Assembly (NCBI RefSeq): GCF_009604405.1
Contig: NZ_WEGK01000003.1
Span: 434,001-498,000, forward strand
DNA length: 64,000 nucleotides
Origin: Nocardia macrotermitis
GTDB lineage: Bacteria > Actinomycetota > Actinomycetes > Mycobacteriales > Mycobacteriaceae
Direction: 5' to 3'
Shown: piece after piece, positions 7,989 through 19,023 of the stretch
Numbering within the stretch: position 1 is the first letter of the stretch
How the letters are laid out: the number at the start of each line of letters is the position of its first letter
The notes under the pieces: model-generated
The model's database searches: none
Told to the model about the DNA's origin: nothing
What the model saw: the letters and a program-made list of their open reading frames with translations, nothing else
Program-made: the position numbers and the translations under genes

Positions 7989-9521
7989 TCATTCGCGAAT
8001 CATGCTCTGCCGCACGCGGTACTTCTGGATCTTGCCGCTGGGTGTGCGCGGAAAATCGTCCACCACGTGGATCTCCTCCGGCCACTTCTGTTTGGCCAGA
8101 CCCACCTCCGCGAAATGCGCGCGCAGATCCTCCAGCGAGGGCGCGGGGGAGTCGGGGGCCAGGCGCACCACCGCCGCGACGTGCTCGCCGAGCCGGGCAT
8201 CGGGTGCGGCCACCGCGACCGCCTCGACGACGTGCGGCATGCTCAGCAGCACCTCCTCGACTTCGAGCGCGCTGATGTTCTCCCCGCCGCGGATGATCAG
8301 GTCGGTGGTGCGGTCGGTGATGGTCAGATAGCCGTCCGCGTCCAGGACGCCGATATCGCCGGTGTGGTACCAGCCCTGCGCGTCGAACGCCTTCGCGGTG
8401 AGGGCGTCGTCGGTGTAGCCCAGGCACAGATCCGGTCCGCGACTGAGGATTTCGCCGTCCTCGGTGAGCATGATCTCGACGCCGGGCTGCGGATCGCCGT
8501 CGGTGTAGAGGCGTTTGGGGCGCGGGTCGGTGGCGTCCGAGGCGGTGATCGAGGGATGTTCGGTACTGCCGTAGGAGCGGTAGACCGTCAGGCCCAGATC
8601 GGTGAGGCGTTCGGTGACCGAGGCCGGGACCGACGCGCCGCCCATCCCGGCGTACTTCATCCGCGCCAGATGGTTCGGGCCGAAGGTGGGATGTTCGATG
8701 AGGCTGGTCAGGTAGTACGGCACGCCGCCGCCGAAGGTGACGTCGTAGGTGGTCATCAGGTTCAGGATCAGTTCCGGATTCCAGGTGTCCACCAGATCGA
8801 CCGGGATGCCGTCGCGGATCGGGATCAGGAACGCGTTGAGCATGCCGATGAAATGCCCGACCGGGGCGGCGGTGATCTGCGGGCCCAGGTCGTCGGGGTA
8901 GTGCTCGGCGAGCTGGCGGGTTTCGCAGCCGAGGGTCTGGTGGCTGTGCACCACGCCCTTGGGTGCGCGGGTGGTGCCGGAGGTGAACGCGATCAGTGCG
9001 GGGCCGGACGGATCGACGGTCGTCACGCCCTCGAACGGTTCGTCCGCGAGCAGTTCCTCGAAGGTGCTGCCGACGACGCCGGTGATCGGCACCTGCTCGT
9101 AGACCGCCGGGTCGTATGTGATCGAGCCGAAACGGTCGGTGGTCACGAATGCCTTGGGGCGCACCGCATCCAGGATGTATCGGACCTCGCGGGGGCCGTA
9201 GATGTGCACGATCGGGACCACGATCGCCCCGAGGAACGTGGTGGCCCAGAAGGTCGCGGCGGCTTCCATCCAGTTGGGCAGCTGGCAGGCGACCGCGTCA
9301 CCGGGGCCCATGCCGCGCTCGTGCAACCCCTGGGCCAGGCGACGGGCGACCAGTTCGACCTCCGCGAACGTGCCGGTGTACGGCCGGACCGCGGAGTGCA
9401 CGCGCAACGTCGAGTCGGGCGCCGAGGCCAGGCCGCGCGCCAGTAGATCACCGAGGGTGTCGCGGGTCCACCACCCTTCGTCCTCGTAGCGTCGGGCCAG
9501 TTCGGCGGGGATCGTGCGCAT
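7989..9521 (-). CDS. AMP-dependent acyl-CoA synthetase/ligase
   Basis: 510 aa of the ANL superfamily. Motifs in order: FTSGTTRAPKGVVHSH (A3), YGSTEHPS (A5), GWYHTGDIG (A7) and the C-terminal catalytic Lys in RTPSGKIQK (A10). It would adenylate a carboxylic acid and pass it to CoA. ATG 9521 has GGAGG 5 nt upstream. It is clearly a close paralogue of the ligase at 56943: both start MRTIP-EL and share long identical stretches such as QLPNWMEAAATFWA. It is divergent from the enoyl-CoA hydratase, and the shared intergenic region carries the GGATAT-N3-ATTCTC operator variant. Substrate unknown; an alicyclic, steroid-side-chain or aryl acid is plausible. Confidence 0.9.
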   Translation of the reverse strand: MRTIPAELARRYEDEGWWTRDTLGDLLARGLASAPDSTLRVHSAVRPYTGTFAEVELVARRLAQGLHERGMGPGDAVACQLPNWMEAAATFWATTFLGAIVVPIVHIYGPREVRYILDAVRPKAFVTTDRFGSITYDPAVYEQVPITGVVGSTFEELLADEPFEGVTTVDPSGPALIAFTSGTTRAPKGVVHSHQTLGCETRQLAEHYPDDLGPQITAAPVGHFIGMLNAFLIPIRDGIPVDLVDTWNPELILNLMTTYDVTFGGGVPYYLTSLIEHPTFGPNHLARMKYAGMGGASVPASVTERLTDLGLTVYRSYGSTEHPSITASDATDPRPKRLYTDGDPQPGVEIMLTEDGEILSRGPDLCLGYTDDALTAKAFDAQGWYHTGDIGVLDADGYLTITDRTTDLIIRGGENISALEVEEVLLSMPHVVEAVAVAAPDARLGEHVAAVVRLAPDSPAPSLEDLRAHFAEVGLAKQKWPEEIHVVDDFPRTPSGKIQKYRVRQSMIRE

Positions 9522-9614
9522 GTGGCCTCCAAGTCCGGATGTGCGGGCGTGACGGCCACACTCGCGGGCTGCCGGGTGGTTGCAGGGTTCATCGAAACGG
9601 GGGCTGCCCGTGGT

Positions 9615-9660
9615 GGATATACTATTCTCCGAATACAAGAATTCCAATATCTGGATTGGA
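9615..9660. promoter_or_regulatory. divergent promoter with regulon motif and a second inverted repeat
   Basis: This AT-rich island lies between the divergent ligase (9521) and hydratase (9670). GGATAT-ACT-ATTCTC at 9615-9629 has a perfect right half of the GAGAAT-N3-ATTCTC motif found across 46-58 kb, and its left half is identical to that of the copy at 47719. TCCAAT-N6-ATTGGA at 9643-9660 is a perfect 6-bp inverted repeat that overlaps the hydratase ribosome site. Confidence 0.55.
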
Positions 9661-9669
9661 GAACCGGTC

Positions 9670-10383
9670 GTGGTGGACCTCGAGTTGGACGATGGCCTGG
9701 CAGTGCTCACCATCGACCGCCCCCAGGCGCGCAACGCCATCGCGCCCGAGACGATGGATCAGCTCGACGAGGCGCTGGATGCCGCCAAAGGCGCTCGCGC
9801 CCTGGTCATCCGGGGCGCCGGGGACAAGGCGTTCGTCTCCGGCGGCGACCTCAAACAGCTCGCCGCGATCCGCACCCTCGAGGGCGCCGCCGAGATGGCC
9901 TGGCGGATGCGTGGCATCTGCGACCGTCTCGCGGACTTCCCCGCCCCCGTGATCGCCGCCCTCAACGGCCACGCCTTCGGCGGTGGCGCGGAGGTAGCCG
10001 TGGCCGCCGACATCCGCATCGCCGCCGCCGACATCCGCATCGGCTTCAACCAGGTAGCCCTCGGCATCATGCCCGCCTGGGGCGGCGCCGAACGCCTCTC
10101 CGCCCTGGTCGGCCGCAGCCGCGCCCTCCTCCTCGCAGGTTCCGGCACCATCCTCGAAGCCCCCGAAGCCGAACGCCTCGGCCTCATCGACCGAGTCCTC
10201 CCCCGAGACTCCTTCGAAGAGGGTTGGCGCACCCTGGCCCGCTCCCTGGCCAACGCCCCTGCCGCCCGCATCAAACACGTCCTCTCCGGCGTAACCCCCA
10301 CCGAAGCCGTAGACGCCTTCGCCCACCTGTGGATCTCCGACGAACACTGGGCCGCCGCCGACCGCGCCCTGAAGAAGAAGTAG
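9670..10383 (+). CDS. enoyl-CoA hydratase/isomerase (crotonase family)
   Basis: 237 aa from GTG 9670, picked because GGAG lies 8 nt upstream; the open frame extends further but without a ribosome site. Crotonase fold: RPQARNAI near the N-terminus, the oxyanion-hole segment AFVSGGDLKQLAA, and NGHAFGGGAEVAVAADIRIA. The usual catalytic Glu region reads GIMPAWGGAERL. It would hydrate or isomerise an enoyl-CoA made after the divergent acyl-CoA ligase has acted. Specific substrate not deducible. Confidence 0.9.
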   Translation: MVDLELDDGLAVLTIDRPQARNAIAPETMDQLDEALDAAKGARALVIRGAGDKAFVSGGDLKQLAAIRTLEGAAEMAWRMRGICDRLADFPAPVIAALNGHAFGGGAEVAVAADIRIAAADIRIGFNQVALGIMPAWGGAERLSALVGRSRALLLAGSGTILEAPEAERLGLIDRVLPRDSFEEGWRTLARSLANAPAARIKHVLSGVTPTEAVDAFAHLWISDEHWAAADRALKKK

Positions 10384-10441
10384 CGCACCCCGCCCCACTC
10401 TTCCTCGCCACCCCGGACCTCCTCCGCACTAACCTGAACCC

Positions 10442-10894
10442 GTGCCGACCCTCCTGCTCATCCACCACACCCCGTCCCCGTTCATGCAGGCGATGTTCGA
10501 GGCCGTGGTGTCCGGCGCAACCGACCCGGAAATCGAAGGCGTAGCGGTAATCCGCCGCCCCGCCCTGACAGTCTCCCCAACCGACGTCCTCGAATCCGAC
10601 GGCTACCTCCTGGGCACCCCAGCCAACCTCGGCTACATGAGCGGCGCCCTCAAACACGCCTTCGACACCATCTACTACCCCTGCCTCGACTCGACCCGCA
10701 CCCGCCCCTTCGGCCTCTACATCCACGGCAACGAGGGCACCGAGGGCGCAGAACGCGCCGTCACATCGATCACGACCGGATTGGGTTGGGCGAAAGCCGC
10801 CGAATACGTGACGGTCTCGGGCAAACCATCCAAGGACGCCCTGCAAGCCTGTTGGGAACTCGGCGCGACGGTCGCGGCCCAGCTCATGCAATAG
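10442..10894 (+). CDS. flavodoxin-like / NADPH-dependent FMN reductase family protein
   Basis: 150 aa from a GTG. N-terminal PTLLLIHHTPSPFMQAMFEAV matches the phosphate-binding loop region of the flavodoxin fold, and GYLLGTPANLGYMSGALKHAFD resembles the second FMN-contact segment. A small single-domain flavoprotein that could carry electrons or reduce a quinone or FMN. It is separated from the hydratase by 58 bp and may be co-transcribed. No partner is evident. Confidence 0.75.
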   Translation: MPTLLLIHHTPSPFMQAMFEAVVSGATDPEIEGVAVIRRPALTVSPTDVLESDGYLLGTPANLGYMSGALKHAFDTIYYPCLDSTRTRPFGLYIHGNEGTEGAERAVTSITTGLGWAKAAEYVTVSGKPSKDALQACWELGATVAAQLMQ

Positions 10895-11052
10895 CGGCTT
10901 ACACCTCTCCCCATGAAATCAATGGCTCACGTCGGGGCGGTTGCCCCGGCATACTCGAAGCCGATGCGTTCCGGAATCGGTCGGTGGTCGGCTGGTTGGT
11001 GGGGCGAGGTGGTGTTCTTGGGACACGGGATCTGGGAAGAGGTGAGAGCGCT

Positions 11053-11730
11053 GTGGAGCCGACGTATCAGGGGGCGGTTCGGTCGCGACGGATCGGGCTG
11101 GTCGAGGATCACGAGTCCGTGGCGCTCGGGCTGGCCAGCATGCTGGCGCCCGAGCCGGATCTGGAGTTGATCATCACCGCGGGGACCGTGGCCGAACTGC
11201 TTTCCGCCGCACCGGAATTGGATCTGGTGGTGTTGGATCTGCGGTTGGCCGACGGATCCGCGCCCGAGGACAACGTGCGCACCCTGCGCGACAGCGGACA
11301 CGAGGTGCTGGTGTTCACCGGTGCGGACAATCCGTTCCTGGTGCGCGCGGCGGCCCGAGCGGGGGTGCTCGGGGTGGTCCGCAAATCTGAGGACGTGCAG
11401 ACCGTGGTGTCGGCGGTGCGCGCGGCCGCGTCGGGCGAACAGGTCGTCACCACCGACTGGGCCGCGGCCATCGACGGCGATCCGCAACTGCGCGACGTCG
11501 GGCTCAGCCCGCGGCAGCAGGAGGTGCTCACCCTCTACGCCTCGGGGGAGAAGGCGTCGCGGGTGGCGCGGATGACGGGCCTGTCCGAACAGACCGTCAA
11601 CGACTACCTCGGCCGGATCCGGCAGAAATACGCCGACGCCGGACGCCCGGCACCCACCAAGACGGACCTGTACAAACGAGCGGTGGAGGACGGGTGGCTG
11701 CCGGTGCCCGAGCGCAATCCACGCGCCTAG
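11053..11730 (+). CDS. response regulator, NarL/LuxR type
   Basis: 225 aa from GTG 11053; GAGG lies about 10 nt upstream. A receiver domain (RIGLVEDHESVALGL, acceptor Asp in DLVVLDLRLADG, conserved Lys in VVRKSED) is followed by a LuxR-type HTH near residues 150-210 (LSPRQQEVLTLYASGEKASRVARMTGLSEQTVNDYL). It is the first gene of a three-gene signal-transduction unit with the sensor kinase at 11814 and the membrane protein at 13060. The 83-bp gap contains the ribosome site of the kinase. Regulated genes are not apparent; the tandem repeat after the unit could mark its end. Confidence 0.88.
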   Translation: MEPTYQGAVRSRRIGLVEDHESVALGLASMLAPEPDLELIITAGTVAELLSAAPELDLVVLDLRLADGSAPEDNVRTLRDSGHEVLVFTGADNPFLVRAAARAGVLGVVRKSEDVQTVVSAVRAAASGEQVVTTDWAAAIDGDPQLRDVGLSPRQQEVLTLYASGEKASRVARMTGLSEQTVNDYLGRIRQKYADAGRPAPTKTDLYKRAVEDGWLPVPERNPRA

Positions 11731-11813
11731 CGGTATCGGCCGTGCCGAGCGGCCCGCGCGCCGGTTCCGGGGCGCGGACCTCGGCGGGTATCCGCCGGAG
11801 GGGGAGATACGTT

Positions 11814-13073
11814 GTGTCGCAGCATGTCTCGCCGACCGCGTCGGAGGGGATCATGCGGCGGCTGGGCATGTCGATGGGCCTGGGCGGGGTGATCATGGGC
11901 CTGGTCACCATCCCGGAAATCATCGAACAGGGGCACGGCGCGCCGGGCTGGTGGAGTCCGGTGGCCGCGCTGCTCACCTTCGGCGGCTTTCCGATCCTGG
12001 CCGCGGTGTCGGCGCGCGCCCGGCCCGCGGTGATTCGCGCGGTCTCGGGGCTGACGGCGGTGAGTTTCCTTGTCGCGCTGGCGATCACACCGCTCGCGGT
12101 GCAGCCGCACACCCTGGACGCGTCGTCGGTGTGGCTGTACCGGATGCTGCCGCTGGGCATGCTCGCCGCGGCGCTGGCCTGGCGGCTGCTGTGGTCGGTG
12201 GTGTACCTGCTGGTGGGGTCGACCGCGGTGGCGTGTGTCAACGTCTATCTCGTCGAGCAGTTCAGCGCGATGTCGGCGCTGAGTGGCCTGCTGCGCGCGT
12301 CCGGTCTGGCCAGCCTGTTCCTGTGGTGCGTGACCTGCGCGCGGGGCGCGGGCGCGCGGGTCGACCGAGAATCGGCCATCGCCGGTCGACGCGCCGCGGC
12401 CACCGCCGCCTCCACCGCCCGCGATCACGAACGCGCCCGCTTCGCTGCACTCATCCACGACGCCGTGCTGTCCACGCTGCTGGACGCCTCCCGTGGAGCC
12501 GAGGACACACCCGCCGGCCCGCCGCCGGTCGGCGGACCCAAACCGTGTCCGGGCAAGGCGGCCGGTGAGATCTCGGTCCTGCGGCGACAAGCCCAGTCGA
12601 CCCTCGACCAACTCGACGAAATCCGCGTCGACGTGCGTGAACCCGATGTGCTCGACGCGCGTTCGGCGGTCATCTTCCTGCGTTCCGCGGTGCACGAGAT
12701 CAATCCGGGCATCCGCTTCGCCACCCGCACCTGGCCCGGCTTCGACGATCTGCGCATGCCCGTCGCGGTCGCCGGAACATTGGCCGCGGCGCTGGGCGAG
12801 GCGGTTCGCAACAGCCTGCGGCACGCCGCGATCCCCGGTCGGCCGGTGCACCGGACGGTCACCTGCACCATCAGCGCGGGCAGCATCCGGCTCGTCTTCA
12901 ACGACGACGGCGCGGGTTTCGATGTGGAGCAGGTGTCCGCGGACCGGCTCGGCATCTCGGTGAGCATTCTGGGCCGCATGCGCCAACTGGCCGGAGGCGC
13001 GGGTTTCGTCGAATCACAACCGGGGGAAGGCACCACCGTGACGTTGGTATGGGGTGGCGATGGCTCAGCGTGA
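11814..13073 (+). CDS. membrane sensor histidine kinase (DesK/HisKA_3-like)
   Basis: 419 aa from GTG 11814; GGAGGGGGA lies about 8 nt upstream. Six or so hydrophobic segments fill residues 15-180. A dimerisation segment follows with the likely phospho-acceptor in ARFAALIHDAVLSTLL, comparable to the H-box of NarX/DesK kinases. The C-terminal HATPase has an N-box (ALGEAVRNSLRHA), G1 (NDDGAGFD) and G2 (GEGTTVTL). Co-directional with the response regulator, which is its probable partner. It overlaps the next gene by 14 nt. Signal unknown. Confidence 0.85.
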   Translation: MSQHVSPTASEGIMRRLGMSMGLGGVIMGLVTIPEIIEQGHGAPGWWSPVAALLTFGGFPILAAVSARARPAVIRAVSGLTAVSFLVALAITPLAVQPHTLDASSVWLYRMLPLGMLAAALAWRLLWSVVYLLVGSTAVACVNVYLVEQFSAMSALSGLLRASGLASLFLWCVTCARGAGARVDRESAIAGRRAAATAASTARDHERARFAALIHDAVLSTLLDASRGAEDTPAGPPPVGGPKPCPGKAAGEISVLRRQAQSTLDQLDEIRVDVREPDVLDARSAVIFLRSAVHEINPGIRFATRTWPGFDDLRMPVAVAGTLAAALGEAVRNSLRHAAIPGRPVHRTVTCTISAGSIRLVFNDDGAGFDVEQVSADRLGISVSILGRMRQLAGGAGFVESQPGEGTTVTLVWGGDGSA

Positions 13074-14103
13074 CATGACCGGTGACCTCGATCCCCGCTT
13101 CGGGCTCCGGGACCTGCTGGGCCTGCGCGGCGGGATGGCATGGCTGTTCATGCTGATCCTGGAACTGATCATCGTGCTGTACATGATCGGCAACCTGCAG
13201 GCCGCATCCCTGATGCAGACGCTGGTCGCGTTGGTCGTGATGGCCGCGGCCGGGGCGGTGGTGCTGCTGGCGCCGGAGGATCCGCTGCCGTGGACCTCGA
13301 CCGCGTTCGTCACCGCCGCCGGTCCGGTCGCGACCGCGCTGACGGCGGTGGATCTGGGGTCCGCGCCCGCACATCACGTCGTGTGGACGGCATACGCCTG
13401 CTCCTACGTGCTCGCCGCGCTGGTGTTGCGCGGCCGGATCGCGGCGGCGTGGCTGAGCGTGGCCGCGTCGGCGACCGTGCTGGTGACCGCCGGACTGCGC
13501 ATCGATGTCCGGTTCGACGCGATCGTCTCGGCATCGATCGTCCCGATCGGCACCGTCGCGGCCATCTCGGCGTTCGCGGTGATCATCCGCCCGACCCAGC
13601 GTTCGCTGCGGATGCTGCGCGAGGAGGCCACGGTGCGCGCGGCGGCCGAGGCGACGATGGTGGCCGCCGACGGTGAGCGGATCCGGCAGCTGGCCCGGCT
13701 GGACCGGGTGGCCCGCCCGATCCTGGAGCGGATCGCCGACGGCGCGGTGCTGACCGCGGCCGAACGGGAACAGTGCCGGTTGCTCGAGGCCGAACTCCGC
13801 GACGGCCTGCGCGCGCCGCAACTGGTGACCGAGGAGTTGAGCGGCGCGGCGCGGGGTGCGCGGGCGCGCGGGGTCGAGGTGGTGCTGCTCGACGACGGCG
13901 GTTTCGAGGGCGTGCCGCAGTGGGTGCGGCAGCGCGTGATCGATTCCGCGGTAAGGGAATTGGACGCCGCGAACGCCGGTTCGGTGACGGTGCGGGTGTT
14001 GCCGCTCGGGCGTCGTGTGCTGGCCACGGTGCTGGCGCACGCCGCCGAGGATGATCGGCGCACGGAGATCGATACCGATGGGAACGTTGCGGTGACTACC
14101 TGA
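13060..14103 (+). CDS. multi-pass membrane protein with degenerate kinase-like tail
   Basis: 347 aa from ATG 13060 (GTG 13054 is an alternative). Six hydrophobic segments lie between residues 25 and 185, then a helical linker and a C-terminal region (AELRDGLRAPQLV...ARGVEVVLLDD) like the start of an actinobacterial HATPase domain. I see no H-box histidine and no N or G boxes, so it is unlikely to phosphorylate anything. It overlaps the sensor kinase and may modulate or heterodimerise with it. The last codons lie inside the first unit of the 32-bp tandem repeat. Confidence 0.7.
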   Translation: MAQRDMTGDLDPRFGLRDLLGLRGGMAWLFMLILELIIVLYMIGNLQAASLMQTLVALVVMAAAGAVVLLAPEDPLPWTSTAFVTAAGPVATALTAVDLGSAPAHHVVWTAYACSYVLAALVLRGRIAAAWLSVAASATVLVTAGLRIDVRFDAIVSASIVPIGTVAAISAFAVIIRPTQRSLRMLREEATVRAAAEATMVAADGERIRQLARLDRVARPILERIADGAVLTAAEREQCRLLEAELRDGLRAPQLVTEELSGAARGARARGVEVVLLDDGGFEGVPQWVRQRVIDSAVRELDAANAGSVTVRVLPLGRRVLATVLAHAAEDDRRTEIDTDGNVAVTT

Positions 14104-14176
14104 GTGGTGCCGGGAACTTCGCGGTGACTACCTGAGTGGTGCCGAAAACGTCGCGGTGAGCACTCGAGTGGTGCTT
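14081..14176 (+). repeat. three tandem 32-bp units
   Basis: Units at 14081-14112, 14113-14144 and 14145-14176 share GCGGTGA and GAGTGGTGC. The first two differ by only two bases; the third is more diverged. The stop codon of the membrane protein (TGA 14101-14103) falls inside unit 1, so the array has grown at the 3' end of the gene. It resembles a MIRU-type minisatellite. Confidence 0.85.
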
Positions 14177-14288
14177 GCGGTGCGCGGCAGCCGACTAGAT
14201 CACTCGCAGGTCACGCAGAGCGGCACTGTGATGTCAGGGTGACGTCACCCGTGCCGACACTCCGGAACACCTTGCGCGCGAACAGCTT

Positions 14289-14741
14289 TCACTCGTCGCG
14301 CCGACCACCCCCACCCCAGCGCGTCTGATCCCGCAACGCGTCCTGCACCGTCGTGGACAACCACGAGTTCAGCGACATACCGCTCTGCTCGGCGGCCTGC
14401 TGGGCGCGGGTCTTGATCTGGTCGACCATGCGCAGGGTGACCCGGCTGATATCGCCGGTGATGTCCTCGAAACTCGGCGTCTCCTCGTCCGACGCCTGCG
14501 TGTTCTTGCGCACGTCGACCTTCGCGGTCGTGCCCTCCAGTGCGATGTGCACGGTGCGGTCGCCCAGTTCCGCGCTGACCTCGGCCGCCAGATCCGACAG
14601 GGCCGCCAGCAGCGTCAGCCGTGCGGCGTTCTCGGTGGCGGTGGCCAGCGCCGCGGCGGTGGCCTGCGTCTTCTCGTCGCCCAGTGCGGCGGCGGCAACC
14701 AGATCCTCGCGCAACCGCGCGGTGTACTCACTGATATCCAT
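14289..14741 (-). CDS. HicB-like ribbon-helix-helix protein
   Basis: 150 aa. The N-terminal two thirds are Ala-rich and helical. The C-terminal ISRVTLRMVDQIKTRAQQA...SGMSLNSWLSTTVQDALR is a ribbon-helix-helix DNA-binding segment of the HicB/Arc type. Such domains are often antitoxins, but no small toxin gene adjoins: the neighbours are the repeat on one side and the divergent dapA promoter on the other. It may be a solitary regulator. Confidence 0.75.
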   Translation of the reverse strand: MDISEYTARLREDLVAAAALGDEKTQATAAALATATENAARLTLLAALSDLAAEVSAELGDRTVHIALEGTTAKVDVRKNTQASDEETPSFEDITGDISRVTLRMVDQIKTRAQQAAEQSGMSLNSWLSTTVQDALRDQTRWGGGGRRDE

Positions 14742-14743
14742 GA

Positions 14744-17868
<3,125 letters not shown>

Positions 17869-17903
17869 GGCTGTATTTTCGGCCTCCGCTTCGCTCCGGC
17901 GGG

Positions 17904-17993
17904 TTTTCGGCGCCCGAAGGCTCGCCGCTGCCCGCTCGAGACTCGGCCTTCGGCCATGCGCTTCGAGCGGGCATCGGCGAGCCGCGCCGAAAA
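17904..17993. repeat. long interrupted hairpin (REP-like or terminator) after rnj
   Basis: The outer arms TTTTCGGCGC (17904-17913) and GCGCCGAAAA (17984-17993) are perfect complements. The inner 21-bp arms at 17919-17939 and 17963-17983 match with one mismatch, and a 5-nt bulge lies on the left side. The 23-nt loop itself holds GGCC-TTC-GGCC. It lies 36 bp after the rnj stop and can terminate transcription; its size and internal symmetry also suit a dispersed intergenic repeat. The remainder of 17869-18193 shows no gene. Confidence 0.75.
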
Positions 17994-18193
17994 CTTTGGG
18001 GTTGGCCTTGCGAGCCTGACGGTTTCCGGCGTACGGAGACGTTTCGCAGGGGTGATTGTCGGTGGGACTCAGCCCCAGCCGCTTCGGGGCTGAACTGCTC
18101 CGAGTGCACGCGGGTGCCGGTGATGAGACGTCCGTGGGCTGCGGCGGCGGTTGCGGGGTCGCTCTGTGCTGAGCGAGTGGTTAGGGTTGGGCT

Positions 18194-18817
18194 ATGAGTA
18201 TGGCTCAGGATGAGCGGCGGGCGTTGGTTGTGGCGATGACCGCCGCTGGGCCGGATGCGCCTACGTTGTGTGGGGCGTGGACGGTGCGGGATCTGGCGGC
18301 GCATCTGGTCGTGCGGGAGCGGCGGCCGGATGCCGCGCCCGGGATCATGATCAAATCCTTTGCCGGATACCTGGATTCGGTGCAGGCCAAGGCGGCGCAG
18401 CGGTCGTTCGAGGAACTGCTGGAGCAGGTGCGGACCGGGCCGCCGTGGTGGTCGCCGCTGCGGCCGGTCGACGCGGTGGCCAACCTCAGCGAGATGTTCG
18501 TGCATCACGAGGACGTGCGTCGCGCCGAACCGGGTTGGGAACCCAGGGAATTGACCGCCGCCGAGGAGGCGACGCTCTGGAAGACCTTGCGCCGCATGGC
18601 CAAGATGGCGTACCGCAAGGCCCCGGTGACCGTCGTGCTGGCCACCCCCGACGGCGAGCGGGTCACCGCGCACAGCGTCGAAGGCCCCGAGGTGGTGCTC
18701 ACCGGCCCGCCCTCGGAGCTGCTGCTGCACGCCTTCGGCCGCAAAGAGGTTCGGCTCACCGCCACCGGTGCCGACGATGATGTTCGCGCGGTACACGACT
18801 GCGACCGCAGCATCTGA
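18194..18817 (+). CDS. TIGR03085 family protein (DinB/mycothiol maleylpyruvate isomerase-like)
   Basis: 207 aa. The opening DERRALVVAM...PDAPTLCGAWTVRDLAAHLVVRERRPDA is the mark of the actinobacterial TIGR03085 group of the DinB/MDMPI superfamily. Candidate metal ligands are His in AAHLVVRE near residue 37 and HHEDVRR near 105. Some members of the superfamily are mycothiol-dependent transferases; this group has no established reaction. Monocistronic, between rnj and ftsK. An ATG at 18200 is an alternative start. Confidence 0.85.
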   Translation: MSMAQDERRALVVAMTAAGPDAPTLCGAWTVRDLAAHLVVRERRPDAAPGIMIKSFAGYLDSVQAKAAQRSFEELLEQVRTGPPWWSPLRPVDAVANLSEMFVHHEDVRRAEPGWEPRELTAAEEATLWKTLRRMAKMAYRKAPVTVVLATPDGERVTAHSVEGPEVVLTGPPSELLLHAFGRKEVRLTATGADDDVRAVHDCDRSI

Positions 18818-19023
18818 GCGACTCGGGACGGATGTCCGCTGACACCTCGTAGGGCGTGTCGATCGGCGGTCGGCGCGGTGTGCGGATATCCTGTGACGCA
18901 GCTCTCGGCGCGGTGTTCTGCTACATCGGTTCGCCGGACGGTCGCCCAGATTTCCCCCGCTGATGTGTCTGGGGTGGGTGTTGCGGATGGTCTGGATGGG
19001 GCTGTTGCGGCTAGCCTGGGGGT

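Noticed and set aside
14289-14741. Toxin-antitoxin module for the HicB-like protein
   Set aside because: No HicA-like or other small toxin gene adjoins on either strand.
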